A stretch of DNA of 64,000 bases. Origin: Salinarimonas sp. (GTDB lineage: Bacteria > Pseudomonadota > Alphaproteobacteria > Rhizobiales > Beijerinckiaceae). How positions within the stretch are numbered: position 1 is the first letter of the stretch; every line of letters begins with the position of its first letter. The position numbers and the translations under genes are program-made. Below, piece by piece: positions 32,101 to 40,674 of this stretch. The notes beneath the pieces are model-generated. The model did no database searches. It saw nothing but the letters and a program-made list of their open reading frames with translations, and was not told the DNA's origin. The stretch is taken from positions 4,299,501 through 4,363,500 of the forward strand of contig NZ_CP157794.1 of NCBI RefSeq assembly GCF_040111675.1. The letters run 5' to 3'.

Positions 32101-33908
32101 GCACGATGCGCCGCGTCAAAAGGCAGGAGGAAGGCTTCGGCGCCGCGCCGCCGCGGCCGCGCCCGCGCCGGGAGGCGGGCGCGCTCCCGGCGGACGAGCG
32201 CCTGGCCTTCACGCCCGACGAGATGCTGGCCTTCATGGACTTCCTCGAGGAGATCGAGGCGGAGGGCGAGAGCGTGCTGCCGCTGTTCACGCCCGATCCG
32301 TACCTGAGCATGAGCCTGTTCCTCATGCGCAACCATCTGGAGGGCAAGCTCACGACGCTCTCCTCCCTCGCGGCGGCCTCCGGCGCGCCCTATGCGACGG
32401 CCATGCGGCGCATCGCCGACATGACCGAGCGCGGCCTCATAGACCAGCGGCCCCGCTCGGCCTCGGGCAAGACCTTCTCCCTCCACCCGAGCCCGGCGCT
32501 GATCGAGGCTTTCGCGGACTACGCGCACCGCATCAAGCTCTCGATCGGGCGCGCGCTCGGGCTCGCCGCCAAAGGCGGCGTCGCGGATTACTATTTCGGC
32601 GGCACCTATCTGAGAGCGCAGGTGATCCCGATGCCGGCGGCGAGCACCGAGCCGCTCGGCATCAGCGGACCGCTGCGCATCCTGGTCCACGCCGACCCGA
32701 CCTTCATGGCGATGGACAGCCTGAAGCGGCAATTCGAGCAGCTGCTCGGCGTCTCGATCCGCAATCGCGCGCTCTCCATCGACCGGCTGCGGCTGGAGGC
32801 GCTGGCCAACGCCGAGCGGGCGTCCTCGGCCTACGACATCATCGCCGTCGACCTGCCCTGGATCGGCGAGTTCGCCGAGAAGGGCGTGCTCGCCCCGCTC
32901 GAGGACTGCGTCGCGCGCGAGGATTTCCATCTCGGCGACTTCCACCAGGCCGGCTGGCACGGCTGCCTGCACCGCGGCAAGCCCTACGGCATGCCGATCC
33001 AGACGACGCCCGAGCTCCTGTTCTACCGAAGGGACCTGTTCGACGAGGCCGGGCTCGAGGCGCCGCGCACCACGGTCGATCTGCTCGCCGCCGCGCGCGC
33101 CCTGCACCGGCCCGCGCGCAACCTGCGCGGCATCGCCTGGAACGGCGCGCGCGGCACGCCGCTCGGCCACACCTTCATCTTCGCCATGGCCGATTTCGGC
33201 CAGCCCGTGGTGAACCTGCGCCCGCGCGGCGACGGCTTCGACCCGTTCGATCTCACCGGCGAGCGCCTGCGCCCGATGATCGACAGCGAGGGCGGCCGGC
33301 GGGCGGCCGACTTCCTGATGGAGCTCCTCGACGTCTCCGCGCCGGGCGTCCTGACCATGTCCTGGTTCGAGCGCGTCAAGGCCTACGCTTCCGGCGAGGT
33401 CGCGATGGCCTACGGCTACTCGCTGCTCGCGCCCTATTTCGAGCTCGATCCGGCCTCGCCGGCGCACGGAACGACGGAATACGTCCCCCACCCGGGCGCG
33501 CCGGGCCGGCGCCCGATCGCGCCGGTGGGCGGCTACGTGCTCGGCATCCCCGCCAACCTCTCGCAGGAGCGCCGGCTCGCGACCGAGAACGCCGTGCGGC
33601 TGCTCACCTCGGCGGAAGCCTGCAAGCTCTACATCACCAACGGCTCGCGGGTGTGCCCGCGCTACAGCGTCTGCGCCGACCCGGACGTGCGCGGGCTCTC
33701 GCCCATCGTCGGCGTGGTCGACGACATGGCGCGGGCCGGCGCGCTGCAGCTGTGGCCGCGACCGCCGGCGCCCGAGTTCGCCGAGATCACCGCGATCCTC
33801 GGCGAGGAGATCCACGACATGCTCTGCCGCCGCAAGACGCCGGCGGCGGCGCTGGAAGACGCCCAGGCCCGCGCCGACGCGCTGATGCGCGCGGCCGGGC
33901 GCTACTGA
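32097..33908 (+). CDS. Winged-helix regulator fused to an SBP_bac_1-type solute-binding domain
   Basis: 603 residues, no signal peptide. Residues 60-130 form a winged helix (LTTLSSLAAASGAPYATAMRRI as the recognition helix region, then ERGLIDQRPRSASGKTFSLHPS as wing). Residues 185-600 are an extracellular-solute-binding-protein family 1 fold in a cytoplasmic setting (ASSAYDIIAVDLPWIGEFAEKGVLAPL, GKPYGMPIQTTPELLFYRRDLFDEAGLEAP, AYASGEVAMAYGYS). E. coli SgrR has the same idea with an SBP_bac_5 domain. It probably senses the transported carbohydrate or its product and controls this operon, perhaps through the twin palindromes at 25684-25770. Confidence 0.85.
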   Translation: MSTMRRVKRQEEGFGAAPPRPRPRREAGALPADERLAFTPDEMLAFMDFLEEIEAEGESVLPLFTPDPYLSMSLFLMRNHLEGKLTTLSSLAAASGAPYATAMRRIADMTERGLIDQRPRSASGKTFSLHPSPALIEAFADYAHRIKLSIGRALGLAAKGGVADYYFGGTYLRAQVIPMPAASTEPLGISGPLRILVHADPTFMAMDSLKRQFEQLLGVSIRNRALSIDRLRLEALANAERASSAYDIIAVDLPWIGEFAEKGVLAPLEDCVAREDFHLGDFHQAGWHGCLHRGKPYGMPIQTTPELLFYRRDLFDEAGLEAPRTTVDLLAAARALHRPARNLRGIAWNGARGTPLGHTFIFAMADFGQPVVNLRPRGDGFDPFDLTGERLRPMIDSEGGRRAADFLMELLDVSAPGVLTMSWFERVKAYASGEVAMAYGYSLLAPYFELDPASPAHGTTEYVPHPGAPGRRPIAPVGGYVLGIPANLSQERRLATENAVRLLTSAEACKLYITNGSRVCPRYSVCADPDVRGLSPIVGVVDDMARAGALQLWPRPPAPEFAEITAILGEEIHDMLCRRKTPAAALEDAQARADALMRAAGRY

Positions 33909-33935
33909 GGCCGCAATACGGGAAGGAGAAGACCC

Positions 33936-34742
33936 ATGGATCGCGAACGACTGAAGGGCAAGAACGTGCTGATCACCGGCGCCGCCCAGGGCATGGGCGC
34001 GGCGATCGCCGAGCACTACGCGGCCCAGGGCGCGAACGTCTGCCTCGGCGACGTCAACGAGGCGGGCGCGCATGGTGTCGCCGAGCGGATCAACGCCGAG
34101 GGCAACGGCCGCGCCATCGCGGTGAAGCTCGACGTGACGAAGCGCGCCGACAACGCCGCCGCCGTGGCCGCGACGGTCGAGGCCTTCGGCTCGCTCAACG
34201 TCGCCCTCCTCAACGCCGGCCTGAACAAGCCCAAGTTCTTCATGGACATCGACGAGGAGAACTGGGACCTGATCATGAACGTCAACGCCAAGGGCGTGCT
34301 CTTCGGCATGCAGGAGGCGGCGCGCCAGATGATCGCCCAAGGCAAGGAGCACGGGCCCTACAAGATCATCAACGTCGGCTCCATCGCCTCGCGCACCACC
34401 TTCGACGACGTGGTGCCCTATTGCTGCTCGAAGCACGCGGTGCTCGCCATGATCACCGGCGGGGCGCGCGCGCTGGTCGACCACAACATCACGGTGAACG
34501 GCTACGGGCCGGGCGTGGTGCGCACCGAGCTCTGGGAGCAGCTCGACAAGGACCTCGTCGAAATCGGCAAGTTCGAGAAGCCCGGCGAGTCCATGGACAG
34601 CCTCGCGCGCAACATGATCCTGATGAAGCGCTATTCCTACCCCGAGGACGTGGTGGGCACCGCCTCGTTCCTGGCGAGCAAGGATTCCGACTACATGACC
34701 GGCCAGCTCATTCTCATCGACGGCGGCATGGTCATGCAGTGA
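33936..34742 (+). CDS. Short-chain dehydrogenase/reductase
   Basis: 268 residues. NAD(P)-binding TGAAQGMGAAIAEHYA, the LLNAG element, catalytic Ser in NVGSIASRTTF and Tyr-x3-Lys in VPYCCSKHAVLAM. PGVVRTELWEQLDKDLVE and ILIDGGMVMQ complete a classical SDR. GGAAGGAG precedes the ATG. It resembles polyol/sugar-alcohol dehydrogenases (sorbitol, meso-butanediol type). Given the transporter and kinase genes nearby, oxidation of a sugar alcohol or acid is likely; substrate not identifiable. Confidence 0.88.
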   Translation: MDRERLKGKNVLITGAAQGMGAAIAEHYAAQGANVCLGDVNEAGAHGVAERINAEGNGRAIAVKLDVTKRADNAAAVAATVEAFGSLNVALLNAGLNKPKFFMDIDEENWDLIMNVNAKGVLFGMQEAARQMIAQGKEHGPYKIINVGSIASRTTFDDVVPYCCSKHAVLAMITGGARALVDHNITVNGYGPGVVRTELWEQLDKDLVEIGKFEKPGESMDSLARNMILMKRYSYPEDVVGTASFLASKDSDYMTGQLILIDGGMVMQ

Positions 34743-34850
34743 CCTGAACGCCCGCGGCGCGCCCGCACGCGCCGCGCTCTCCCCACGATCCGCGAAGCGT
34801 CCGCCCAGGGCGGACCACGCGCCCTCGAGACGGGCGCGAAGGAGATCCTC

Positions 34851-36155
34851 ATGCCCGAAACGTCCGCTCTCAGCCCGCGCATCCTCCAGCCCGGCGACCT
34901 CGATCCGAACTGGCGCTGGGACCGCCACATCCCCGCGCTCGGCCACACCGCCGTCGATTTCGAGCGGCGCGTCGACCACGATCGCCTGCGCCGCTACCGG
35001 CTCTCGCGGGCCCGCCAGGCGCTGAAGAACTCGCCCTGCGGCGCGCTGATCCTGTTCGACGTCAACAACATCCGCTACGTCTCCGGCACCAAGATCGGCG
35101 AGTGGGAGCGGGACAAGATGTGCCGCTTCGCGCTGCTCGCCGGCGACGAGGAGCCCTGGGTCTGGGACTTCGGCTCCGCCGCCGTGCATCACCGCGAATA
35201 TTGCGACTGGCTGAACCCGGACCATTGCCTCGCCGGCGTGGTCGGCATGCGCGGCACGATCCCGCCCTCCTTCGGGCTGATGAAGCGCTACGCCGAGGAG
35301 ATCGCGAGCCTGATCCGCAAGGCCGGCGTCGGCGACATGCCGGTGGGCCTCGACTACGCCGAGACGGCGATGATGTTCGAGCTGCAGCAGGCGGGGCTCG
35401 ACATCGTCGACGGCCAGCAGGTCATGCTCGACGCGCGCGAGATCAAGAACGTCGACGAGATCCACCTGCTCAACCAGGCGGCCTCCATGGTCGACGGCGT
35501 GTATCACATGATCTGGGAGGAGATGAAGCCGGGCGTGCGCGAGAACGACATCGTCGCGATGGCCAACAAGATGCTCTACGAGATGGGCTCGGACGACGTC
35601 GAAGCCATCAACGCCATCGCCGGCGAGCGCTGCAACCCGCACCCGCACAATTTCACCGACCGCTACTTCCGCCCCGGCGACCAGGCCTTCTTCGACATCC
35701 TGCAGAGCTACCAGGGCTACCGCACCTGCTACTACAGGACCTTCAACGTCGGCCGCTCCACGCCCGCGCAGCGCGACGCCTACGTCAAGTGCCGCGACTG
35801 GCTCGACGCCGCGATCGCCCTGATCAAGCCGGGCGTGGGCACCGACGTCGTCGCCCGCGCCTTCCCCGAGGCGCACGAGTTCGGCTTCCCCGACGAGCTC
35901 TCCGCCTTCGGCCTGCAGTTCGGCCACGGGCTCGGCCTCGCGCTGCACGAGCGCCCGATCATCAGCCGGGTCGTCTCGCTGGAGAACCCGATGGAGATCC
36001 AGACCGGCATGGTCTTCGCGCTCGAGACCTACTGCCCGGCGACCGACGGCTATTCCGCCGCGCGCATCGAGGAGGAGGTCGTCGTCACCGACAAGGGCTG
36101 CCAGGTGATCAGCCTGTTCCCGGCCGAGGAGCTGCCGATCGCCAACCGCTACTGA
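34851..36155 (+). CDS. M24 (pita-bread fold) metallopeptidase-like protein with altered metal ligand
   Basis: 434 residues. N-terminal creatinase-like domain (GALILFDVNNIRYVSGTKIGEW), then the pita-bread domain: FFDILQSYQGYRTCYYRTFNVG, FGHGLGLALHERP, FALETYCPAT and RIEEEVVVTDKG. First Asp, His and both Glu ligands are present, but the second Asp (GYxSDxxRTF in normal members) is Cys. M24 proteins include Xaa-Pro peptidases, creatinase and the DMSP lyase DddP, so this need not be a peptidase. It sits before a 2-oxoacid dehydrogenase in the same run, suggesting it makes or processes a small carboxylic acid. Confidence 0.8.
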   Translation: MPETSALSPRILQPGDLDPNWRWDRHIPALGHTAVDFERRVDHDRLRRYRLSRARQALKNSPCGALILFDVNNIRYVSGTKIGEWERDKMCRFALLAGDEEPWVWDFGSAAVHHREYCDWLNPDHCLAGVVGMRGTIPPSFGLMKRYAEEIASLIRKAGVGDMPVGLDYAETAMMFELQQAGLDIVDGQQVMLDAREIKNVDEIHLLNQAASMVDGVYHMIWEEMKPGVRENDIVAMANKMLYEMGSDDVEAINAIAGERCNPHPHNFTDRYFRPGDQAFFDILQSYQGYRTCYYRTFNVGRSTPAQRDAYVKCRDWLDAAIALIKPGVGTDVVARAFPEAHEFGFPDELSAFGLQFGHGLGLALHERPIISRVVSLENPMEIQTGMVFALETYCPATDGYSAARIEEEVVVTDKGCQVISLFPAEELPIANRY

Positions 36156-36184
36156 CGCCCGGCGCACCCGAACCCGAGGACGAC

Positions 36185-37201
36185 ATGAACGCCACCGACA
36201 ACACGGCCGAGTACCTGCGCCTCTACGAGCAGATGGCCCGCATCCGCGCCTTCGAGGACAACGCCAACCAGCTCTACCTCTCGGCCAAGATGCCGGGCCT
36301 CACCCACATGTACACCGGCCAGGAGGCGGTCGCGGTGGGGATCTGCGAGGCGCTGGAGCAGAGCGACCAGATCACCTCCACCCACCGCGGCCACGGCCAT
36401 TGCGTGGCCAAGGGCGCGGATTTCAAGGAGATGTTCTGCGAGCTGCTGGGGAAGGCGGAGGGCTATTGCCGCGGCAAGGGCGGGTCCATGCACATCGCCG
36501 ACCAGGCCAACGGCAATCTCGGCGCCAACGCCATCGTCGGCGGCTCGGCCGGGATCGCCACCGGCGCGGCGCTCTCGGCCAAGCGGCTGGGCAGCGACGC
36601 GGTGACGGTGTGCTTCTTCGGCGACGGGGCGCTCGGCCAGGGGCTGCTCTACGAGGTGATGAACATGGCGGCTTTGTGGAAGCTGCCGGTCATCTACGCC
36701 TGCGAGAACAACCATTACGGCGAGTACACCCGCACCGACGAGATGGCGGCGGGGGACCTGTGCGCCCGCGCCGCCGCCTTCGGCATCGAGACCCACCAGG
36801 TCGACGGCCAGGACGTGCTCGCGGTGAACCGCCTCGCCCGCGATCTCGTGGGCCGCGCCCGCAAGGGCGAGGGGCCGTTCTTCGTGCTGCTCGACACCTA
36901 TCGCTGGCACGGCCACCACGTCGGCGACATCAACCGCGCCTACTACCGGCCCAAGGACGAGGAAGCGCTCTGGAAGGAGACGCGCGACCCGATCCTCAAC
37001 TTCGGCAAGTGGCTGGAGGGCGAGGGCATCGTCGGCGCCGACGACCTCGTCGCCATCGGCGAGCGCGTGCGCCGCGAGGCGGAGGCGGCCGTCGCCTACG
37101 CCGAGGCCGCCGCCTACCCGCCGGCCCACGAGGTCGACATGCACGTCTACGCCACGCCCGGCACGGCCGACGGACGCCGCGAGGAGCTCCATCATGCGTG
37201 A
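36185..37201 (+). CDS. Thiamine-diphosphate-dependent 2-oxoacid/acetoin dehydrogenase E1 alpha
   Basis: 338 residues. ThDP/Mg motif GDGALGQGLLYEVMNMAALWKLPVIYACENN written as GDG...NN over about 30 residues (starting FFGDGALGQG), THRGHGHCVAKG, YCRGKGGSMHI and YRWHGHHVGD (phosphorylation-loop-like region) are those of PdhA/AcoA. It decarboxylates a 2-oxoacid or cleaves acetoin with the beta subunit, whose gene overlaps by 8 bp. The YCRGKGGSMH version is common to PdhA and AcoA, so the substrate remains open. Confidence 0.9.
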   Translation: MNATDNTAEYLRLYEQMARIRAFEDNANQLYLSAKMPGLTHMYTGQEAVAVGICEALEQSDQITSTHRGHGHCVAKGADFKEMFCELLGKAEGYCRGKGGSMHIADQANGNLGANAIVGGSAGIATGAALSAKRLGSDAVTVCFFGDGALGQGLLYEVMNMAALWKLPVIYACENNHYGEYTRTDEMAAGDLCARAAAFGIETHQVDGQDVLAVNRLARDLVGRARKGEGPFFVLLDTYRWHGHHVGDINRAYYRPKDEEALWKETRDPILNFGKWLEGEGIVGADDLVAIGERVRREAEAAVAYAEAAAYPPAHEVDMHVYATPGTADGRREELHHA

Positions 37202-38189
37202 GATCACCCTGGCCAAGGCCGTCAACGAGGCGATCGCCGAGGAGATGCGCCGCGACCCGACGGTCTTCCTCCTGGGCGAGGACGTCGCGGAGGCCGGCAC
37301 GCCCTTCAAGGTGCTCTCCGGGCTCGTGGAGGAGTTCGGCCCCGAGCGCATCATCGACACCCCGATCTCCGAGCCCGGCTTCGTCGGGATCGCCGTGGGG
37401 GCGGCGCTGACCGGCTCGCGGCCGATCGTCGACTTGATGTTCGGCGACTTCCTGTTCCTGGTCATGGACCAGCTCTGCAACCAGGCGGCCAAAGCCCGCT
37501 ACATGTCCGGCGGCAAGCTGAACGTGCCGATGGTGCTGCGCACCAATCTCGGCGCCACCCGCCGCTCCGCCGCGCAGCATTCGCAGTCGCTCCACGCCCT
37601 CGTCGCCCATATCCCCGGGCTGAAGGTCGCGATGCCGTCCTCCGCCTACGAGGCCAAGGGGCTGATGAAGACCGCCATCCGGGACGACGACCCGGTGGTG
37701 ATCTTCGAGGACAAGCTGATGTACCAGGACAAGGCGCCGGTGCCGGAGGAGGAATACCTCATTCCGTTCGGCGAGGCCGCCGTCCTGCGCGCGGGGCGCG
37801 ACGTGACGCTGGTGGCCACCTCGTCGATGGTGCAGGTCTCGCTCGCCGCCGCCGAGATGCTGGCGCGCGAGGGCGTCTCGGCCGAGGTGGTCGACCCGCG
37901 CACCATCGTGCCGCTGGACGAGGACACGATCCTCGCCTCGGTGCGCAAGACGAGCCGCGCCATCGTCGTCGACGAGGGCCACCGCAGCTACGGCGTCTCG
38001 GCGGAGATCGCCGCGCGCATCTCGGAGAAGGCGTTCTACCACCTCGACGCGCCGGTCGCGCGGCTCGCCGCGATGGACGTGCCGATCCCGTTCTCGCCGG
38101 CGCTCGAGGACCTCACCGTGCCGACGCCCGACGACGTCGTCGCCGCCGCGCGCCGCATGCTGCGCGGGGAGGTTCGCGATGCCGCATGA
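37194..38189 (+). CDS. 2-oxoacid/acetoin dehydrogenase E1 beta
   Basis: 331 residues. FLLGEDVAEAGTPFKVLSGLVEEFG, PISEPGFVGIAVGAALTG, MSGGKLNVPMVLRTNLG, AAQHSQSLHALVAHIPGLKV and VVDPRTIVPLDEDT are standard PdhB/AcoB signatures. It completes the ThDP site of the alpha subunit. It overlaps E1 alpha by 8 bp and the lipoyl protein by 11 bp, so stoichiometric expression is expected. Confidence 0.92.
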   Translation: MREITLAKAVNEAIAEEMRRDPTVFLLGEDVAEAGTPFKVLSGLVEEFGPERIIDTPISEPGFVGIAVGAALTGSRPIVDLMFGDFLFLVMDQLCNQAAKARYMSGGKLNVPMVLRTNLGATRRSAAQHSQSLHALVAHIPGLKVAMPSSAYEAKGLMKTAIRDDDPVVIFEDKLMYQDKAPVPEEEYLIPFGEAAVLRAGRDVTLVATSSMVQVSLAAAEMLAREGVSAEVVDPRTIVPLDEDTILASVRKTSRAIVVDEGHRSYGVSAEIAARISEKAFYHLDAPVARLAAMDVPIPFSPALEDLTVPTPDDVVAAARRMLRGEVRDAA

Positions 38190-39216
38190 GGTGATCATGC
38201 CCGCCCTCGGGATGGCGCAGGACACGGGGCTCATCGTCTCCTGGGCCAAGGCGCCGGGCGATGCGATCGCCGCCGGCGAGGTGCTGCTCGAGGTCGAGAC
38301 CGACAAGTCGACCATGGAGATCGAGGCGCAGTCGGGCGGCTTCGTCGCCGAGATCCGCTCAATCGCCGGCGCCACCGTGCCCGTCGGCGAGGTGATCGCG
38401 GTGATCTCCGCCGAGAAGCCCGCAGCGCCGACGGGGCCCGCCGGGGCGTCCGCTGCGCCGGAGGCGGAGCCGGCGGCCGAGCCCGCGCCCGCGGCGAAAC
38501 CGGAGCCCCCTCCCGTCGCCGCTGCGCTTCCCGCCCCTGTCGACGGCCGCGTGCTCGCCTCGCCGAAGGCGCGGCGGCTCGCCGCCGAGCGCGGGCTCGA
38601 CCTCGCCGCACTCGTCGCCGAGGGCGCGGGCCAGCCGATCCATGTGCGGGACCTCGACGCGCTCGCCGCGCGGGCCGCGGCGGCCCGGTCGACGATCCCC
38701 GCCGCGGCCCCCGCCGCGTCCCCCGTGGCCACCTCCCACGCCGCGCGGCTCGAGGCGCGCGCCCCTGCGGCGGCGCTCGACGCCTTCGCGGCCTGGCTCG
38801 CCGCGGAAAACGGCGGCGCGAACCAGCGCGCGGCCGTGCTCGCCGCCTTCGCCGCCGCCGGGCTGCGCGCGGGGCGCGAGGACGCGGGCGCGCTCGTCGT
38901 CGCCGTCGAGGCCGCGGACGGCGCGGGTCCCGTCCGCTACATCGATGCCGACCGCGTGCGCCTCGCCGCGCTCGCGCCCTGCGACGCGGACGACCCGGCC
39001 GCGCCGGTCCTCACCGTGCGCGACCTCCTCGGCACGCCGATCGTCGCGGCCAGGGCCGGCGGGCTCGCCACGCCCGTCCTCACCCTCGTGCCTGCGGGAG
39101 ACGCGATCGCGCTCGCCCTCGACTACACGGCAGACAAGCTCGACGACCGCGCGGCGGTCGCGCTCGTAACCGCCCTCGCCGGCCGTTTGTCCGAGCCGCT
39201 GCGCCACCTCCTCTGA
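38179..39216 (+). CDS. Lipoyl-domain protein with E3-binding motif and a degenerate E2 core
   Basis: 345 residues. Residues 1-78 are a lipoyl domain with the lipoylated Lys43 in VETDKSTMEIE. A Pro/Ala/Glu-rich flexible linker follows, then a peripheral-subunit-binding motif (VLASPKARRLAAERGLDLAAL, about 120-158). The last 170 or so residues resemble the end of an acyltransferase core (LTVRDLLGTPI, ALALDYTADKLDD, AGRLSEPLRHLL), but the catalytic HRxxDG is replaced by DYTADK, so it cannot transfer acyl groups. The active core is encoded separately at 40675-41580, making this a split E2. Confidence 0.85.
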   Translation: MPHEVIMPALGMAQDTGLIVSWAKAPGDAIAAGEVLLEVETDKSTMEIEAQSGGFVAEIRSIAGATVPVGEVIAVISAEKPAAPTGPAGASAAPEAEPAAEPAPAAKPEPPPVAAALPAPVDGRVLASPKARRLAAERGLDLAALVAEGAGQPIHVRDLDALAARAAAARSTIPAAAPAASPVATSHAARLEARAPAAALDAFAAWLAAENGGANQRAAVLAAFAAAGLRAGREDAGALVVAVEAADGAGPVRYIDADRVRLAALAPCDADDPAAPVLTVRDLLGTPIVAARAGGLATPVLTLVPAGDAIALALDYTADKLDDRAAVALVTALAGRLSEPLRHLL

Positions 39217-39232
39217 CAGTCTGGATCGCATC

Positions 39233-40663
39233 ATGGACCACACCGACCTCTACATCGACGGCGCCTGGCGCCCCGGCTCGGAGGGCGAGCGCTTCGACGT
39301 GATCAACCCCGCCGACGAGAGCGTGCTCGCCTCCGTCGCCTCGGCCACCACCGACGACGCCGACGCCGCGCTCGACGCGGCCGCGCGCGCCTTCGGCCCC
39401 TGGGCCGCGCGCACCCCGCGCGAGCGCGCCGAGATCCTGCGCAAGGCCTTCGAGCTGATGAGCGCGCGCCTCGATCATTTCGCCCGGCTGATCACGCTGG
39501 AGAACGGCAAGGCCGGCGCCGACGCGCGCGGCGAGGCGGCCTATGCCGCGGAGTTCTTCCGCTGGTTCTCCGAGGAGGCCGTGCGCGCCGACGGGCTCGT
39601 CTCCCGCGCGCCGGCCTCGGGCGCGCGCATCCTGGTCCAGCACAAGCCCGCGGGGATCGCGGTGCTGGTCACGCCCTGGAACTACCCGGCCGCCATGGGC
39701 ACACGCAAGATCGCCCCGGCGCTCGCCGCCGGCTGCCCCGTCGTCATCAAGCCCGCCTCCGAGACGCCGCTGACCATGCTCGCGCTGATGCCGCTGCTCG
39801 AGGAGGCGGGCGTGCCGCCGGGCGTCGTCAACGTGCTGCCCTCGCGCCGCACGGGCGCCGTCGTCGATCGCATGCTGCACGATCCGCGCGTGCGGGTCGT
39901 GTCCTTCACCGGCTCCACCGGCGTCGGGCGCACGCTCCTGCGCAGCGCCGCCGACCAGGTGCTCAAGCCCGCGATGGAGCTCGGCGGCAACGCGCCGCTG
40001 CTCGTGCTGCGCGACGCCGACGTCGACGTCGCGGTCGAAGGGGCGATGCTCGCCAAGATGCGCAATCTCGGCGAGGCCTGCACGGCGGCGAACCGCTTCT
40101 ACGTCCACGAGAGCGTGGCGGAGGCCTTCGTCGCGCGCTTCACCGAGCGCATGGCGGCCCTCACCGTCGGTAACGGCCTGGACCCGGCGGTGGACGTCGG
40201 CCCGCTGGTGAACGCCGACACGCGCGACAAGGTCGCCGCCTTCGTCGAGGACGCGGTGGCCAAGGGCGCACGGGTGCGCCTCGGCGGCCGACGTCCCGAC
40301 GGGCCGGGCTTCTTCTATCCGCCGACGGTGCTCACCGACGTGCCGGACGACGCCGAGTGCCTGCGCGACGAGATCTTCGGCCCCGTCGCCGCGATCCAGA
40401 CCTTCAGCGACGAGGAGGACGCGATTCGACGCGCCAACGACACCGAATACGGCCTCGTCGCCTACGTCTTCACCAAGGACATGAAGCGCGGCCTCGGCGT
40501 CTGCGAGCGGCTCGACTACGGCATGGTGGGGCTCAACCGCGGGCTCGTCTCGGATCCGGCGGCGCCCTTCGGCGGGGTGAAGCAGTCCGGGCTCGGCCGC
40601 GAGGGCGGGCACGAGGGCATGCTGGAATTCATGGAAAGCCAGTACGTCTCGGCGAGCTGGTGA
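39233..40663 (+). CDS. NAD(P)-dependent aldehyde dehydrogenase (succinate-semialdehyde dehydrogenase-like)
   Basis: 476 residues, normal family length. Motifs: PWNYPAAMGTRKIAPALAAGCPVV with the cofactor-binding KPASETP, FTGSTGVGRTLL, general base Glu in MELGGNAPLLVL, and the nucleophilic Cys in NLGEACTAANRF. The C-terminal GLNRGLVSDPAAPFGGVKQSGLGREGG is GabD-like. It oxidises an aldehyde to the acid. It lies between the two halves of the E2, 16 bp after the lipoyl protein, so it acts on an aldehyde in the same pathway. Confidence 0.92.
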   Translation: MDHTDLYIDGAWRPGSEGERFDVINPADESVLASVASATTDDADAALDAAARAFGPWAARTPRERAEILRKAFELMSARLDHFARLITLENGKAGADARGEAAYAAEFFRWFSEEAVRADGLVSRAPASGARILVQHKPAGIAVLVTPWNYPAAMGTRKIAPALAAGCPVVIKPASETPLTMLALMPLLEEAGVPPGVVNVLPSRRTGAVVDRMLHDPRVRVVSFTGSTGVGRTLLRSAADQVLKPAMELGGNAPLLVLRDADVDVAVEGAMLAKMRNLGEACTAANRFYVHESVAEAFVARFTERMAALTVGNGLDPAVDVGPLVNADTRDKVAAFVEDAVAKGARVRLGGRRPDGPGFFYPPTVLTDVPDDAECLRDEIFGPVAAIQTFSDEEDAIRRANDTEYGLVAYVFTKDMKRGLGVCERLDYGMVGLNRGLVSDPAAPFGGVKQSGLGREGGHEGMLEFMESQYVSASW

Positions 40664-40674
40664 GGAGGACCGCC

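Noticed and set aside
34851-36155. DMSP lyase DddP
   Set aside because: Same M24 family, but the metal-site pattern (Cys for the second Asp) and the sugar/2-oxoacid context do not match DddP.
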